NCBI GenBank assembly: GCA_046295215.1
Contig: JBKBNP010000006.1
Span: forward strand, 1-64,000
From: Szabonella sp046295215
GTDB taxonomy: Bacteria > Pseudomonadota > Alphaproteobacteria > Rhodobacterales > Rhodobacteraceae
Direction: 5' to 3'
Length of the DNA stretch: 64,000 bases
The notes beneath the pieces were generated by a model. The model saw nothing but the letters and a program-made list of their open reading frames with translations. It was not told where the DNA came from and ran no database searches. Below are positions 24,803-34,211 of this stretch, piece by piece. Position 1 is the first letter of the stretch. The number at the start of each line of letters is the position of its first letter. Both the position numbers and the translations under genes were made by a program.

Positions 24803-26383
24803 TCAGACCTCCGGTTCCGGCATCAAAACGCGCGGCTCTCCGCCCAGTGCGCTGGCAAGTCCGCGAAACCGCAACTGCGTGACCTCGCCATAAAGCCCTT
24901 CGCCCAACGGGGTGAGCGTCAGTTCCAGCACCTTCTTCTTGGGATACCAGCGCAGACGCCCCGCACTTTCCGGCCCCTTGGCCGAAAACATCGCCCCGAA
25001 CCGCATCGCCTTGCCCAGCACCTCGGCCAAGCGGATTTCGTCCTCCTCGAGCAACTGGAACAAGGGTTCCAGCCGCGAGCCCGAGCGCGAGTTCTTGTAG
25101 CGGTGCAGCAGTGCCAGACCCAGAAACACCCGCCCCGGATGGTCTAGCCCGCCCAGATTGGCCCGCGTTGCATTGTCGAAACAGACTTCAGCGCGGTAGT
25201 CGGGATGCGCGCGCCATGTGGTGTCGTGCAAAAGGCAGGCCGCCTTTATCAGCCGCAGGCGTTCCGGTTCGACATCGCTGAAGATCGGCAACAGGAAATT
25301 ATAGAGCTTCTTGCCGAAGCCCGGCAGGCGGGCCGAGGTCTGCTCCGCCGCACGCGCAGCCTCGATCAGAGGATCGCGTTCGCGCAGCCGGTCCGGCATC
25401 TGTTCGTAAAGCAACCCCTCCCGGATACCATAGGAGGACACGTCGATTTCCTTGGGCTGGAACACCCGCACCAGTTCGCGCAGCACCTCGCAGGCCAGCG
25501 GCACCAGTTCCATCCGCTCCGCCGAGGTGCCGGTGCGCGCGCGCAGGATTGCCGGGTCATTTGCCGCGATCCAGTCCACCGTCGCCAGAACCGATTTCGG
25601 CGTCATGCGGTATTCGTGCAGAACCGTCAGCGGATAGTTGCGCCGCTCCATGTCCAGCCGCGCGATCACGCGCCAGGATCCACCGACAAGATAGATCCGG
25701 TCATTGTCGGGCTTGATGACATCCTTGAGGCGCCGCAGCACCCGGTCGATCACCGCACGGCGTTTTTCCACCCCGCCCTCGATCTGCTGGAGCCGGAACG
25801 GACCAAGCGGCGAGGAGGCCCGCGCCCCCACCTTGCCATTGCCGATCCGCGCCAGTTCCATCGAGTTGCCGCCGATGTCGCAGACGATCCCCTTCGCCCC
25901 CGGCCAGCCCAGAAGCACCCCCTGCGCCGAAAGCCGTGCCTCTTCCCTGCCATCGATGACCCAGAGCCGCAGGCCGGTTTGCGCCTCGACCTCGGCCTGG
26001 AACTCCGGCCCATCCTCGGCCTCGCGCACGGCAGCGGTGGCAACGCAGGTCAGGGGAGAGATTTCCATGCCATCGGCCAGCAGCGCAAAGCGGCGCAAAG
26101 CCACCAAGGCCCGCTTGCGCCCCTCGGGATTGAGCCGTCCGGTTTCGGCCAGTCCCTTGCCCAGACCCGCCATCAGCTTTTCGTTGTAGAAATAGGCCGG
26201 GCTGCGCGCGGCCCCGTCAAACACCACCATGCGGACCGAGTTCGAGCCCACATCGACCACGCCGACCCGGCTCAGCGCCCGCGCCGAGGGATCGTCGAAG
26301 AGCGGTTTCTGGAACGGGCCATCCTCCATGGACCAGTCGGACTCTTCGAACGCCTCCGGCGCAGTCTCGGTCGTGCTGGCCAT
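24803..26383 (-). CDS. ppx: exopolyphosphatase (Ppx/GppA family)
   Basis: A 526-residue actin-fold phosphatase. The first phosphate loop is VGVVDVGSNSVRMVVFDG (about residues 40-57), the second GIVCDIGGNSMELARIG. The C-terminal half contains an HD-like region (LHDTTWRAHPDYRAE). It releases orthophosphate from polyphosphate or hydrolyses pppGpp. It lies downstream of ppk on the same strand, separated by 74 bases, giving synthesis and breakdown of polyphosphate from one locus. Confidence 0.92.
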   Translation of the reverse strand: MASTTETAPEAFEESDWSMEDGPFQKPLFDDPSARALSRVGVVDVGSNSVRMVVFDGAARSPAYFYNEKLMAGLGKGLAETGRLNPEGRKRALVALRRFALLADGMEISPLTCVATAAVREAEDGPEFQAEVEAQTGLRLWVIDGREEARLSAQGVLLGWPGAKGIVCDIGGNSMELARIGNGKVGARASSPLGPFRLQQIEGGVEKRRAVIDRVLRRLKDVIKPDNDRIYLVGGSWRVIARLDMERRNYPLTVLHEYRMTPKSVLATVDWIAANDPAILRARTGTSAERMELVPLACEVLRELVRVFQPKEIDVSSYGIREGLLYEQMPDRLRERDPLIEAARAAEQTSARLPGFGKKLYNFLLPIFSDVEPERLRLIKAACLLHDTTWRAHPDYRAEVCFDNATRANLGGLDHPGRVFLGLALLHRYKNSRSGSRLEPLFQLLEEDEIRLAEVLGKAMRFGAMFSAKGPESAGRLRWYPKKKVLELTLTPLGEGLYGEVTQLRFRGLASALGGEPRVLMPEPEV

Positions 26384-26457
26384 GGCGGGTGTCTCCTGCT
26401 GATCCGGGGCAGACGATGCCGCGTCGCAGCGGCAGCGTCAACGCCTTCCCTTGCTCC

Positions 26458-28644
26458 CTAGGCCGCGTTTTCGTCGCGCGAATGGGCAAGGCGCGGCACA
26501 TCCTTGGCGCCCGCCGTCCCGCGCCCCGACAAGGACGGGTTTTCCATGAAGAAACGGTGGCAGGAAAAAAGGCTTCCGTCAGAGGGTTGCAGGCTGCGTT
26601 CATAGCGCCCGTCGGGATGCAGCACCCAGCTTTGCGCCTCGTCCGCCATGTTCGCCGCCATGATCTGCCCGACGATCTGCGCCTTGACGGTCGGATTGTT
26701 CGCCTCGACCAGCGTTTCGACCCGCCGCGTGAGGTTGCGACCCATCCAGTCGGCGGAGGACAGGAAAACCCGCGCCTTTTTCGACGGCAGGCCCCCACCA
26801 TTGCCGAAACAGACAATGCGGCTGTGTTCCAGATAGCGCCCGACGACCGATTTGACGCGGATATTCTCGGACAGCCCCTTGATCCCGGGCCGCAACGCGC
26901 AGATGCCGCGCACCACGAGGCTGACCCGCACACCCGCCTGACTGGCCGCATAAAGCGCGTCGATCACATCGGGCTCCACAAGGCTGTTGACCTTGACCCA
27001 GATTTCCGCCGGCCGCCCCGCCCTTGCGTGGTCCGCCTCTGCCGCGATCAGTTCCAGCAGACGCGGCTTCAGCGTCGTCGGCGCGATCGCGAGGTTTTCC
27101 AGCCCCTCGGGCTGCACATAGCCCGACAGATAGTTGAACACCTTGGTTGCATCGCGCCCCAGCGCCGGATCGCAGGTGAAGAAACTGAGGTCGGTATAGA
27201 TCCGCGCGGTGATCGGGTGATAGTTGCCGGTGCCGTAATGGGTGTAGGTCACGAGGTTTTCCCCCTCGCGCCGCACCACGGTTGAAATCTTGGCATGGGT
27301 TTTCAGGTGCATGAAGCCGTAGACCACATGCGCCCCGGCCCGTTCCAGCCGCCGCGACTGGCGGATATTGGCGGCCTCGTCGAACCGTGCCTTGAGTTCC
27401 ACCAGCGCGGTCACGGATTTCCCCGACTCGGCCGCTTCGCAGAGCGCCGCCACCACGGGGCTGTCAGCGGAGGTGCGGTAAAGCGTCTGCTTGATCGCCA
27501 GAACATTCGGATCGCGCGCCGCCTGTTCCAGAAAGCGGATCACCATGTCGAAGGTTTCGTAAGGATGGTGCAGCAGCATGTCCTTTTGCCGGATGGCCGA
27601 GAACATGTCGCCGTCATGGTCCTGCACCCGCTCCGGCACGCGCGGCGCGAAGGGCGGCCAGAGCAGATCCTTGCGGTCGCCCAGCACCAGTTCCTTGAGA
27701 TCGGCAATGCCCAGCATGCCGCGCACCTCGACCATGTCCGAGGCGGTGACGCCAAGCTCTTCCATGATCATCGAACGCAGGTCGGGCGGGGCCCCGGCCG
27801 ACAGTTTCAGCCGGATCACCTCGCCCCGGCGACGGCGCTTCAAGGCCGTTTCGAACTCGCGCACCAGATCCTCGGCCTCGTCCTCGACCTCCAGATCGCT
27901 GTCGCGCAGCACGCGGAAACTGCAATGGCCCTTGTCGCTGTAGCCCGGAAACAGCATCCCCAGATGCAGGAGCAGCAATTCCTCCAGCGGCAGGAAGCGG
28001 TGTTCCCCCGATTTGGCAGGCAGGGCCACGAAGCGCGCGATCTGTTGCGGAATCGGCAACAGCGCCTGAAGCGCCCGCCGGTCGGAACTGCGTTCCAGTT
28101 CCAGCGCAAGGCAGAACCCGGTGTTGGGGATGAACGGAAACGGATGGGCCGGATCGATGGCCAGCGGCGACAGCACCGGAAAGACCTTGTTGATGAAATG
28201 GTCTTCCAGATGCCTGAGGTCGCGGCTGGTCAGTTTCGAGCGGGACAGGATGGAAATGCCCTGCGCCTCCATCTCTTTCTTGAGCTTGTTGAACACGGCC
28301 TGCTGCGTCTGCATCAGCCGCCGCGCATCCTCGTTGATAAGCAAAAGCTGATCGCCGGGCGACATGCCGTCTTCCGACAGGGTATATTTGCCGCCCCGGA
28401 TCAGCGCGCGCAGGCCCGCCACGCGGACGGTGTAAAACTCATCCAGATTGGCGGCCGAGATGGACAGGAAGCGCAGCCGCTCCAGCAAGGGAACCGCGGG
28501 GTTTGACGCTTCTTCCAGCACCCGCCAGTTGAAGGCGAGCCAGCTGAGTTCGCGATTGAAAAACCGCCTCGGACCCAGCGTTTCTGCCTCCGGCAGATTT
28601 GCGGGATCGGGAAAGGGTGCCTTGAGGAAATCTGCCTGTGTCAT
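26458..28644 (-). CDS. ppk: polyphosphate kinase 1
   Basis: A 728-residue enzyme that reversibly transfers the ATP gamma-phosphate to polyphosphate. The PPK N-terminal domain is visible at FFNRELSWLAFNWRVLEEA, the middle at LLHHPYETFD, and the catalytic phospholipase-D-like half contains the autophosphorylated histidine region THYGTGNYHP and the late DWMGRNLTRRVE. Start MTQADFLK at 28642-28644 is chosen because the upstream extension of the frame is antisense or shadow of hdaA. It sits between hdaA and ppx on the same strand. Confidence 0.95.
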   Translation of the reverse strand: MTQADFLKAPFPDPANLPEAETLGPRRFFNRELSWLAFNWRVLEEASNPAVPLLERLRFLSISAANLDEFYTVRVAGLRALIRGGKYTLSEDGMSPGDQLLLINEDARRLMQTQQAVFNKLKKEMEAQGISILSRSKLTSRDLRHLEDHFINKVFPVLSPLAIDPAHPFPFIPNTGFCLALELERSSDRRALQALLPIPQQIARFVALPAKSGEHRFLPLEELLLLHLGMLFPGYSDKGHCSFRVLRDSDLEVEDEAEDLVREFETALKRRRRGEVIRLKLSAGAPPDLRSMIMEELGVTASDMVEVRGMLGIADLKELVLGDRKDLLWPPFAPRVPERVQDHDGDMFSAIRQKDMLLHHPYETFDMVIRFLEQAARDPNVLAIKQTLYRTSADSPVVAALCEAAESGKSVTALVELKARFDEAANIRQSRRLERAGAHVVYGFMHLKTHAKISTVVRREGENLVTYTHYGTGNYHPITARIYTDLSFFTCDPALGRDATKVFNYLSGYVQPEGLENLAIAPTTLKPRLLELIAAEADHARAGRPAEIWVKVNSLVEPDVIDALYAASQAGVRVSLVVRGICALRPGIKGLSENIRVKSVVGRYLEHSRIVCFGNGGGLPSKKARVFLSSADWMGRNLTRRVETLVEANNPTVKAQIVGQIMAANMADEAQSWVLHPDGRYERSLQPSDGSLFSCHRFFMENPSLSGRGTAGAKDVPRLAHSRDENAA

Positions 28645-28702
28645 GATGCGTTGCGTAAGGTTTCCATGTGACGGGACTGTGACAATTTCCACCCGTTCCC
28701 GA

Positions 28703-29374
28703 TCATTCCTCCCCCAGCACGCGTTTGGCAAGCTTCTGCGTGACGGGCTTGCCACTGGCCAGCGCCTCCCGGTCCAGTGCCGCGGCCAGCGCGCGCGCAC
28801 CGGCAAAGCTGCGCTCCATCCGCGCCAGCAGGTAAAGCACCAGCCCCGATGAGACCGGAAGCTGGCGATCCGCGAAATGCTTGACCAGAACCGCCGCGAG
28901 CAGCGCATCATCGGGGGGCGACAGGGCAAGCTGCGCCATGGACTGCATCCGGCTTTGCAGGTCGGGCAGGCCGAGCCCCCAGCCCGGCACCGGCCCGCGC
29001 GCCGTGACCAGCAAGGCCGCCTTCGCCTCGGCAGCCAGATTATAGAAGTGAAAGAGAGCAGCCTCTGCAGCCGGGCTGCCTGCCATCCGGTCGGCATCTT
29101 CCACAGCCACCGCGCCCTGCGCCAGAAGCGTGGGCAGATCCAGCCCCGGCAGGTCTGCCGCCACGACGATCGCCGCCCCGCATTGCGCGGCCCAGACCTG
29201 CACAAGATGCGTCTTGCCCGACCCTTCCGGCCCGATCAGCAGCATCCTGCCATCGGGCCAGTCCCGCCAGTCGTCAATGCCCTTCAGGGCCGCATCATTC
29301 GCAGTCGAGACAAAGAAATCCCCCCTGCCATGCGTCGTGCGGGGGGGAAGGTCGAAGGCGAGTTGCCGGGTCAT
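28703..29374 (-). CDS. hdaA: DnaA-related regulatory protein HdaA
   Basis: A 223-residue protein homologous to the ATPase core of DnaA but lacking its DNA-binding domain. P-loop GPEGSGKTHLVQVWA and a Walker B-like VAVEDADR are visible; the N-terminal MTRQLAFDLPP contains the short QLAFDL element that binds the beta clamp. HdaA promotes ATP hydrolysis by DnaA and prevents over-initiation of replication. Its ATG overlaps the stop of the upstream AI-2E family gene (ATGA). The perM-type/hdaA/ppk order is common in alphaproteobacteria. Confidence 0.9.
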   Translation of the reverse strand: MTRQLAFDLPPRTTHGRGDFFVSTANDAALKGIDDWRDWPDGRMLLIGPEGSGKTHLVQVWAAQCGAAIVVAADLPGLDLPTLLAQGAVAVEDADRMAGSPAAEAALFHFYNLAAEAKAALLVTARGPVPGWGLGLPDLQSRMQSMAQLALSPPDDALLAAVLVKHFADRQLPVSSGLVLYLLARMERSFAGARALAAALDREALASGKPVTQKLAKRVLGEE

Positions 29375-30450
29375 CCCGCCGGCCCTTCGTCATCATCCCG
29401 CGCGATGCCGCGATAGAGCAGCGAGGTTTCGTACTGCCCGATCGCCCAGCGCGTCAGAACGCCGATCGCGGCGGCCACCGGCACCGCCACCAGCATCCCC
29501 ACGAAACCGAAGGCCGACCCGAAGGCCGAGAGTGCGAACAACAGCCAGACGGGGTGAAGCCCCACGGAGTTGCCCACCAGACGCGGGGTCATGATATTGC
29601 CCTCCAGAAACTGCCCGATGGCAAAGATCCCCGCGACAATCCCGATGGACACCCAATCCCCCCAGAACTGGAACAGGGCCAACCCGATGGCCAGCGCGCC
29701 GCCCACGATGGCCCCGATGAAGGGGATGAAGGTGATCGCCCCCGCAACCGCCCCCACGATCAGCCCGAATTGCAGCCCCGCCAGCATCAGCGTGACCGAA
29801 TAGAACACCCCCATCACGAGGCAGACACTGAGTTGCCCGCGCACGAAACCGGCCAGAACGCGGTCGATCTCCCGCGCGAGAAAGCGGACCGTCGGCGCAT
29901 GGTCGCGCGGAAGCAGGCTGTCGATCCGCGCCACCATCCGGTCCCAGTCCAGCAACAGATAGAAGGCAACGACCGGGACAACCACGATGAACACCAGCGC
30001 ATTGATGACACCCAGCGCCGATGAGAACAGCGTGCTGGCGAGTTCGCCGCCTCTTTCCTTGATCGTGGCACCGATGGACTGGATCGCCTGACGCACCGGG
30101 CTGTCATCATCAAGAACGCCGGGAAACCGCTCGTTGAGAAAGGTCTGGAGACGGCTGAAAATCTCGGGGGCCGCGTTGACAAGCTGCGTCAGTTGCTGGG
30201 CCAGCGTCGGGATCACGGCAAGCACCAGCAGGACCGCGACCAGCACCACCGACAGCGAGATGAGGACCGTGGCCAGAACCCGGCTCATGCCCAGCCGTTG
30301 CAGCCGGTCGGCGACGGGATCGAGGAAATAGGCAATCGCCCCGCCGAAAAGGAAAGGCGCCATCACCGGCCCGAGGAGGCGCAGCAAGAGCAGAAAGCCC
30401 AGCGCCGCGATGCCCCAGTAGATGAACTGCTGTCGAACCGGAAGTGCCAT
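29371..30450 (-). CDS. AI-2E family transporter (PerM/YdgG-like permease)
   Basis: A 359-residue membrane protein with seven to eight predicted segments. It starts MALPVRQQFIYWGIAALGF, includes the FLFGGAIAYFLDPVADRLQR element and the late FIPFIGAIVGGALAIGLALFQ and VGNSVGLHPVWLLFALSAFG segments. Members include Na+(Li+)/H+ antiporters and a proposed autoinducer-2 exporter; the substrate here is unknown. The ATG at 30448-30450 is preferred over upstream in-frame starts with no hydrophobic or conserved residues. Coupled to hdaA. Confidence 0.9.
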   Translation of the reverse strand: MALPVRQQFIYWGIAALGFLLLLRLLGPVMAPFLFGGAIAYFLDPVADRLQRLGMSRVLATVLISLSVVLVAVLLVLAVIPTLAQQLTQLVNAAPEIFSRLQTFLNERFPGVLDDDSPVRQAIQSIGATIKERGGELASTLFSSALGVINALVFIVVVPVVAFYLLLDWDRMVARIDSLLPRDHAPTVRFLAREIDRVLAGFVRGQLSVCLVMGVFYSVTLMLAGLQFGLIVGAVAGAITFIPFIGAIVGGALAIGLALFQFWGDWVSIGIVAGIFAIGQFLEGNIMTPRLVGNSVGLHPVWLLFALSAFGSAFGFVGMLVAVPVAAAIGVLTRWAIGQYETSLLYRGIARDDDEGPAG

Positions 30451-30567
30451 ACCCTGCCCCTTGCGATACCGGCCCGATGCCGCCCATCCCGGCTCCATAT
30501 CGCCTCTGGCCCCCGTTGACGCAAGCCCCTGCCCCGGATCTGCCGGGCACCGCACCCCGACGGTGGG

Positions 30568-30741
30568 CTAGTGCGGGCGACGCTCCTCGGGCTCTCCGGG
30601 CAGATCGTCCTCTGTCACCTCCTCGGTCGGAATGGCATAGCTGCCCTTCAGCCAGCGCCCCAGATCGACATCGGCGCAGCGGCGCGAACAGAAGGGACGG
30701 TATTTCGGGTCGCTGTCCTTGGCGCAGATCGGGCAGGTCAT
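30568..30741 (-). CDS. yacG: zinc-binding DNA gyrase inhibitor YacG
   Basis: A 57-residue protein, MTCPICAKDSDPKYRPFCSR onward, with four zinc-ligand cysteines (residues 3, 6, 18, 22) followed by the family motif ADVDLGRWLKGSYAIP and an acidic tail ending EERRPH. YacG binds GyrB and inhibits gyrase in Escherichia coli. Its ATG overlaps the stop of the RNase G-like gene by four bases (ATGA), the usual maf-RNase-yacG order in this group. The 117 bases up to the AI-2E gene contain nothing else. Confidence 0.93.
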   Translation of the reverse strand: MTCPICAKDSDPKYRPFCSRRCADVDLGRWLKGSYAIPTEEVTEDDLPGEPEERRPH

Positions 30742-31793
30742 GCCAGAACCTCGCAGAGTGGCGGGCGGTCGCGCTTGCGCACCAACTCGTAAAGCCCGAT
30801 CGTCGTCCAGCCCGCCAGATTGGTTTCCGCCGCCTCGCCCTTGAAGGCCGCGCGCAAGACCTGATCGAGAATCGCCCGGTCACGTTTCGGCATCGGTGCG
30901 AAATCGACCACGATCTGCCCGCCAAGCCCGCGCAGCCGCAACTGGCGCGGCAGGTCGCGCGCGGCGGCGATATTGGCCTTGAGGCTGGCGGCGGGCGAGG
31001 TGTCGGGCCCGGTATTCACATCCACCGCAACCAGCGCACGGGTGGGTTCGATCATCATATGCGCGCCCGCCTCCAGCGCCACGCGGGGGGCCAGAAGGGC
31101 CTCGATCATGTCATCGGCACCGTGATCGGCAAGGCTGCCCAGCCGATCCTCCACCGCATCGGGCGCGGGGTCGGCCCAGTCGCGCCAGGCGGTCTCGCGC
31201 GCGCCCGCACCCTCGACCAGCAGTTCCGGGGCGCCATCCAGATCGGCCAGCACCGCCTCGGCCAGCGCGCGCATGGTGGCAATGTCCTCGGCAATCTCTT
31301 CCGCTTCCGCGGTTTCGCAGGCCGACCGCAGGATCAGGCCCAGATCTTCGGCAGCACCCGCCATGCCGTCGGCGGCCAGCGCCTCCAACTCGGCGCGCAG
31401 ATCGGCATCCTTGATGCGGCGCGAGATGTTCAGCCCCGGCGCGTCAGGTGTCACGATGGCATGGCGCGACTTGAACAACAGGCGTGACGCCACCGGCACC
31501 GCCTTGCCCGGCTCGGACGGTCCCGTCACCTGCACCAGCACCGGACGGCCCGGTGCCAGCCCCGCTGTCTGGCGCAGAAAGCCGCTGCCCCCCCCGGGTA
31601 GTCTGACGAACATGCCGCCCATGCCCTTCATGGGCCGGTCGGCAGTCGCGCGGTAAATGGCCCCGGTCAGGGGCGTGTCGCCATCGGGATCGACCAGCAA
31701 TTCCTCCAGCCGGCCATCGACCAGAAGGGCGGCGACCGCGCGGCCCTTCACCTCGTCCAGCAGGATCACCCGCCCCTGCACGCCCCGCGTCAT
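30738..31793 (-). CDS. ribonuclease E/G-like protein (short form)
   Basis: A 351-residue homologue of the RNase E/G catalytic domain. The metal-binding aspartates are visible in ALVAVDVNTGPDTSPAASL and GGQIVVDFAPMPKRDR. An N-terminal S1-like region is partly recognisable (GGMFVRLPGGGSGFL). It is shorter than RNase G (about 490) and has no CPxC zinc-link motif, so tetramerisation may differ. The start MTRGVQGRVILLDEVKG at 31791-31793 overlaps the maf stop. It probably acts in rRNA/mRNA processing as a paralogue of a full RNase E elsewhere (inference). Confidence 0.85.
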   Translation of the reverse strand: MTRGVQGRVILLDEVKGRAVAALLVDGRLEELLVDPDGDTPLTGAIYRATADRPMKGMGGMFVRLPGGGSGFLRQTAGLAPGRPVLVQVTGPSEPGKAVPVASRLLFKSRHAIVTPDAPGLNISRRIKDADLRAELEALAADGMAGAAEDLGLILRSACETAEAEEIAEDIATMRALAEAVLADLDGAPELLVEGAGARETAWRDWADPAPDAVEDRLGSLADHGADDMIEALLAPRVALEAGAHMMIEPTRALVAVDVNTGPDTSPAASLKANIAAARDLPRQLRLRGLGGQIVVDFAPMPKRDRAILDQVLRAAFKGEAAETNLAGWTTIGLYELVRKRDRPPLCEVLA

Positions 31794-32365
31794 GCCACCC
31801 TCCAGACCGGCCAGCCCGCCGCCGACAACAGGGCCGCCGTTTCCGCAACTGGCAGCCCCATGATGCCGGTGAACGACCCCGAAATCCACGGAATGAAGGC
31901 CCCGGCGAGCCCTTGAATGCCATAGCCGCCCGCCTTGCCCTGCCAGTCATTGCTGGCAAGATAGGCGTTCAATTCGTCGTCCGACAACCGCTTCATCTTG
32001 ACCGCAGACACCACATCGCGCGTCCACATCCGGTCGCCCCGCCGCAGGGCCAGCGCGGTGATGACCGAATGGCGCCGCCCGCCGAGTGCCAGCAGAAACT
32101 CCGCCGCCTCGCCCGCGTCGCGCGGCTTTCCAAGGATGCGGCGGCCCAGCGCCACTGTGGTATCGGCGCACAGGATCAGATCATCAGGCCCGCCCGCCAC
32201 CGCCCGTGCCTTTTCAGCCGCGATACGCGCGCAATAGGCGCGCGGCAACTCGCCCTTCAAAGGGTCCTCGTTGATGTCAGGGGGCAGGACCGCGTCGGGG
32301 ACAACGCCGATCTGCGCCAGCAGATCGCGCCTGCGCGGGCTGGCGGAACCAAGGATCAGGCGCAT
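31790..32365 (-). CDS. maf: Maf-like nucleoside triphosphate pyrophosphatase
   Basis: A 191-residue house-cleaning enzyme that hydrolyses non-canonical or excess nucleoside triphosphates to monophosphates. The N-terminal substrate-binding motif ILGSASPRRRDLL, the central LILCADTTVALG with the catalytic Asp, and the C-terminal AGGYGIQGLAGAFIPWISGSF segment are all present. It is coupled to the downstream RNase gene by a four-base overlap and follows infA by 18 bases. Confidence 0.93.
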   Translation of the reverse strand: MRLILGSASPRRRDLLAQIGVVPDAVLPPDINEDPLKGELPRAYCARIAAEKARAVAGGPDDLILCADTTVALGRRILGKPRDAGEAAEFLLALGGRRHSVITALALRRGDRMWTRDVVSAVKMKRLSDDELNAYLASNDWQGKAGGYGIQGLAGAFIPWISGSFTGIMGLPVAETAALLSAAGWPVWRVA

Positions 32366-32383
32366 GGTAAATGTCTGCGCCGA

Positions 32384-32602
32384 TTACTTGAAGCGATAGT
32401 TGATGCGGCCCTTCGACAGGTCGTAGGGGGTCATTTCCACCTGCACCTTGTCGCCCGCCAGAACCCGGATGCGGTTTTGCCGCATCTTGCCTGCCATCGT
32501 TGCGATCAGTTCATGGCCGTTCTCAAGCTCGACCCTGAATGTCGCATTCGGCAGGAGTTCCTTGACGACACCGGGGAATTCGAGAATGTCTTCCTTGGCC
32601 AT
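32384..32602 (-). CDS. infA: translation initiation factor IF-1
   Basis: A 72-residue OB-fold protein, MAKEDILEFPGVVKELLPNA onward, ending YDLSKGRINYRFK, matching the canonical IF-1 in length and sequence. It binds the ribosomal A site during initiation. The ATG at 32600-32602 is used; the 12-residue upstream extension is not conserved. First gene of infA-maf-RNase-yacG; the promoter should lie in the 121 bases before it. Confidence 0.97.
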   Translation of the reverse strand: MAKEDILEFPGVVKELLPNATFRVELENGHELIATMAGKMRQNRIRVLAGDKVQVEMTPYDLSKGRINYRFK

Positions 32603-32723
32603 GGTCTCTCCAAAATGGGGTTGGCCCGCAATCGGCACGAGAGCCGGGCGCAGGCGATGCGCGCTAAATGCGCCCGATTGCCCGGATTATCAAGCGAAAA
32701 TACGCAATTTCCTCGATGCCCTG

Positions 32724-33599
32724 TCAGCCTTGCGGCTTTGCCGCCAGCCGCTGCACCTGTTCGGGCCAATGCCGGTGATTGAGAACGCCGCCATCGCGGC
32801 GCACTTCTGCGATAGCCTCAAGCGTCACATCGGCATAGGTCCAGCCGGGCTGGTCGAGCGCACCCTGCGCAAGGATGCCCGTTGGTGGAAACCCCTTGTC
32901 GGGCGGGCCGTAGATCGCAGCCGCGCCGACATTCTCATCCACGGCAGGGCAGAAACTGCAAAGGCCGACCGTCGGAGAATGGACTACAACGCATTGATTT
33001 TCCAAAGCCCGCGCCATGGAGCCGACCCGCACCCGGGTAAAGCCCGCAAGGCTGTCAGTGCAGGAGGGCACAAGCAGGATCTCTGCCCCCGCCTCCACCA
33101 GATGCCGCGCCAGCAGGGGAAATTCGCTGTCATAGCAGATCACGACCCCGACCCGGCCCAGCGCGGTGTCGAACAGGGTCAGGCCGTCCTGCCCCGGCAC
33201 CACATCCCAGATCTCGCGCTCGAACCGCGTCATGATCTGCTTGTCCTGATGGCCGATCACACCTTCGGGACCGTAAAGCACCGCGCGGTTCACCGGGCGC
33301 GCGCCGATGAAAAACGGCGCTGACGGCCCGAGGATGTGCAGAGCGTGGCGCGCGGCAAGCCCCGCCAGATGCGCCTCCACCGCCCCGCCATGACGCGCCA
33401 CCTCATGCAGTGCGGCCTCCAGATCGTTGGACACGGCCCGCCCGCCAAGGCTCGCCAGTTCCATCGCGCCATATTCGGGGAATACCAGCAGATCCGCGCC
33501 CTTCCCTGCGGCCTCGGCAACCCATTGGTCCATCTTGGCGGTGTAGTCCGCAAACCCGGCAAATTCGGTCAACGGATAGGCGGCGGCGGCGATCTTCAT
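32724..33599 (-). CDS. carbon-nitrogen hydrolase (nitrilase superfamily)
   Basis: A 291-residue amidase-like protein. The Glu-Lys-Cys triad is inferable from LLVFPEYGAMEL (Glu), EGVIGHQDKQIMTRFE (Lys) and VGVVICYDSEFPLLAR (Cys). It acts on a small amide or carbamoyl compound; the substrate is unknown. It is followed after 15 bases on the same strand side by a GNAT gene upstream of it (33615-34211), so the two probably share an operon, a pairing seen in other bacteria. Confidence 0.9.
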   Translation of the reverse strand: MKIAAAAYPLTEFAGFADYTAKMDQWVAEAAGKGADLLVFPEYGAMELASLGGRAVSNDLEAALHEVARHGGAVEAHLAGLAARHALHILGPSAPFFIGARPVNRAVLYGPEGVIGHQDKQIMTRFEREIWDVVPGQDGLTLFDTALGRVGVVICYDSEFPLLARHLVEAGAEILLVPSCTDSLAGFTRVRVGSMARALENQCVVVHSPTVGLCSFCPAVDENVGAAAIYGPPDKGFPPTGILAQGALDQPGWTYADVTLEAIAEVRRDGGVLNHRHWPEQVQRLAAKPQG

Positions 33600-33614
33600 G
33601 GCGTCAACTCCTGT

Positions 33615-34211
33615 TCACAGCGCCCGCATCCAGAATTGCAGCGGCTTTTTCGTTTCGCCAGCATCGCCAAGGTCTTTCCACGAGAATTCCGCCCTGACAC
33701 CGGGCAACGGCGCATAACCCCGCTTGCGCCAGAAGGCATCGTTGCTGCGGGCGATTTCGGGGCGCAGGGGATGGTCCGCGGGCCGGTCCACCGCGCAGAA
33801 GGCGACATGGCTGCGCCCCAAACAGCGGGCATGGGCCTCACGTTCGTCAAAGAACCGATGCCCGATCCCCCGGCCCCGGTAGTCCGGCAACAGCACGGAT
33901 TCCGCACAATAGAAGATCCGGTCCAGCGCCAGCCCCGTGCCCGCAAAGGCCGTGCCGAAATCGGCGGCGTGATCCTCCATCGGCGTGCCGGTCGCGGCCC
34001 CCACGAGGCGCGCGCCGTCAAAGGCCCCCACCACAATCGCGCCCGCACTGGTGCGGTAACTATCCAGATAGCGGCGTTCGTAGTCCAGCGAGCCATCGTA
34101 AAGGTAGGGCCAGTCGCGGAACACCGCGATGCGCAGCGCCGCCACATCGTCGAGAGCTGCCTCCAGTGCCGCCCCGGTCAGGGCGCGAACATCAATCCCT
34201 GTCCCGGTCAT
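33615..34211 (-). CDS. GNAT N-acetyltransferase
   Basis: A 198-residue acetyltransferase with the acetyl-CoA loop in LLPDYRGRGIGHRFFDEREAHA. It precedes the nitrilase gene by 15 bases and its ATG overlaps the stop of the NTF2-like gene (ATGA), placing it in the middle of a three-gene minus-strand operon. The substrate is unknown; a role in acetylating an amine produced or consumed by the nitrilase partner is conceivable but not shown. Confidence 0.87.
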   Translation of the reverse strand: MTGTGIDVRALTGAALEAALDDVAALRIAVFRDWPYLYDGSLDYERRYLDSYRTSAGAIVVGAFDGARLVGAATGTPMEDHAADFGTAFAGTGLALDRIFYCAESVLLPDYRGRGIGHRFFDEREAHARCLGRSHVAFCAVDRPADHPLRPEIARSNDAFWRKRGYAPLPGVRAEFSWKDLGDAGETKKPLQFWMRAL

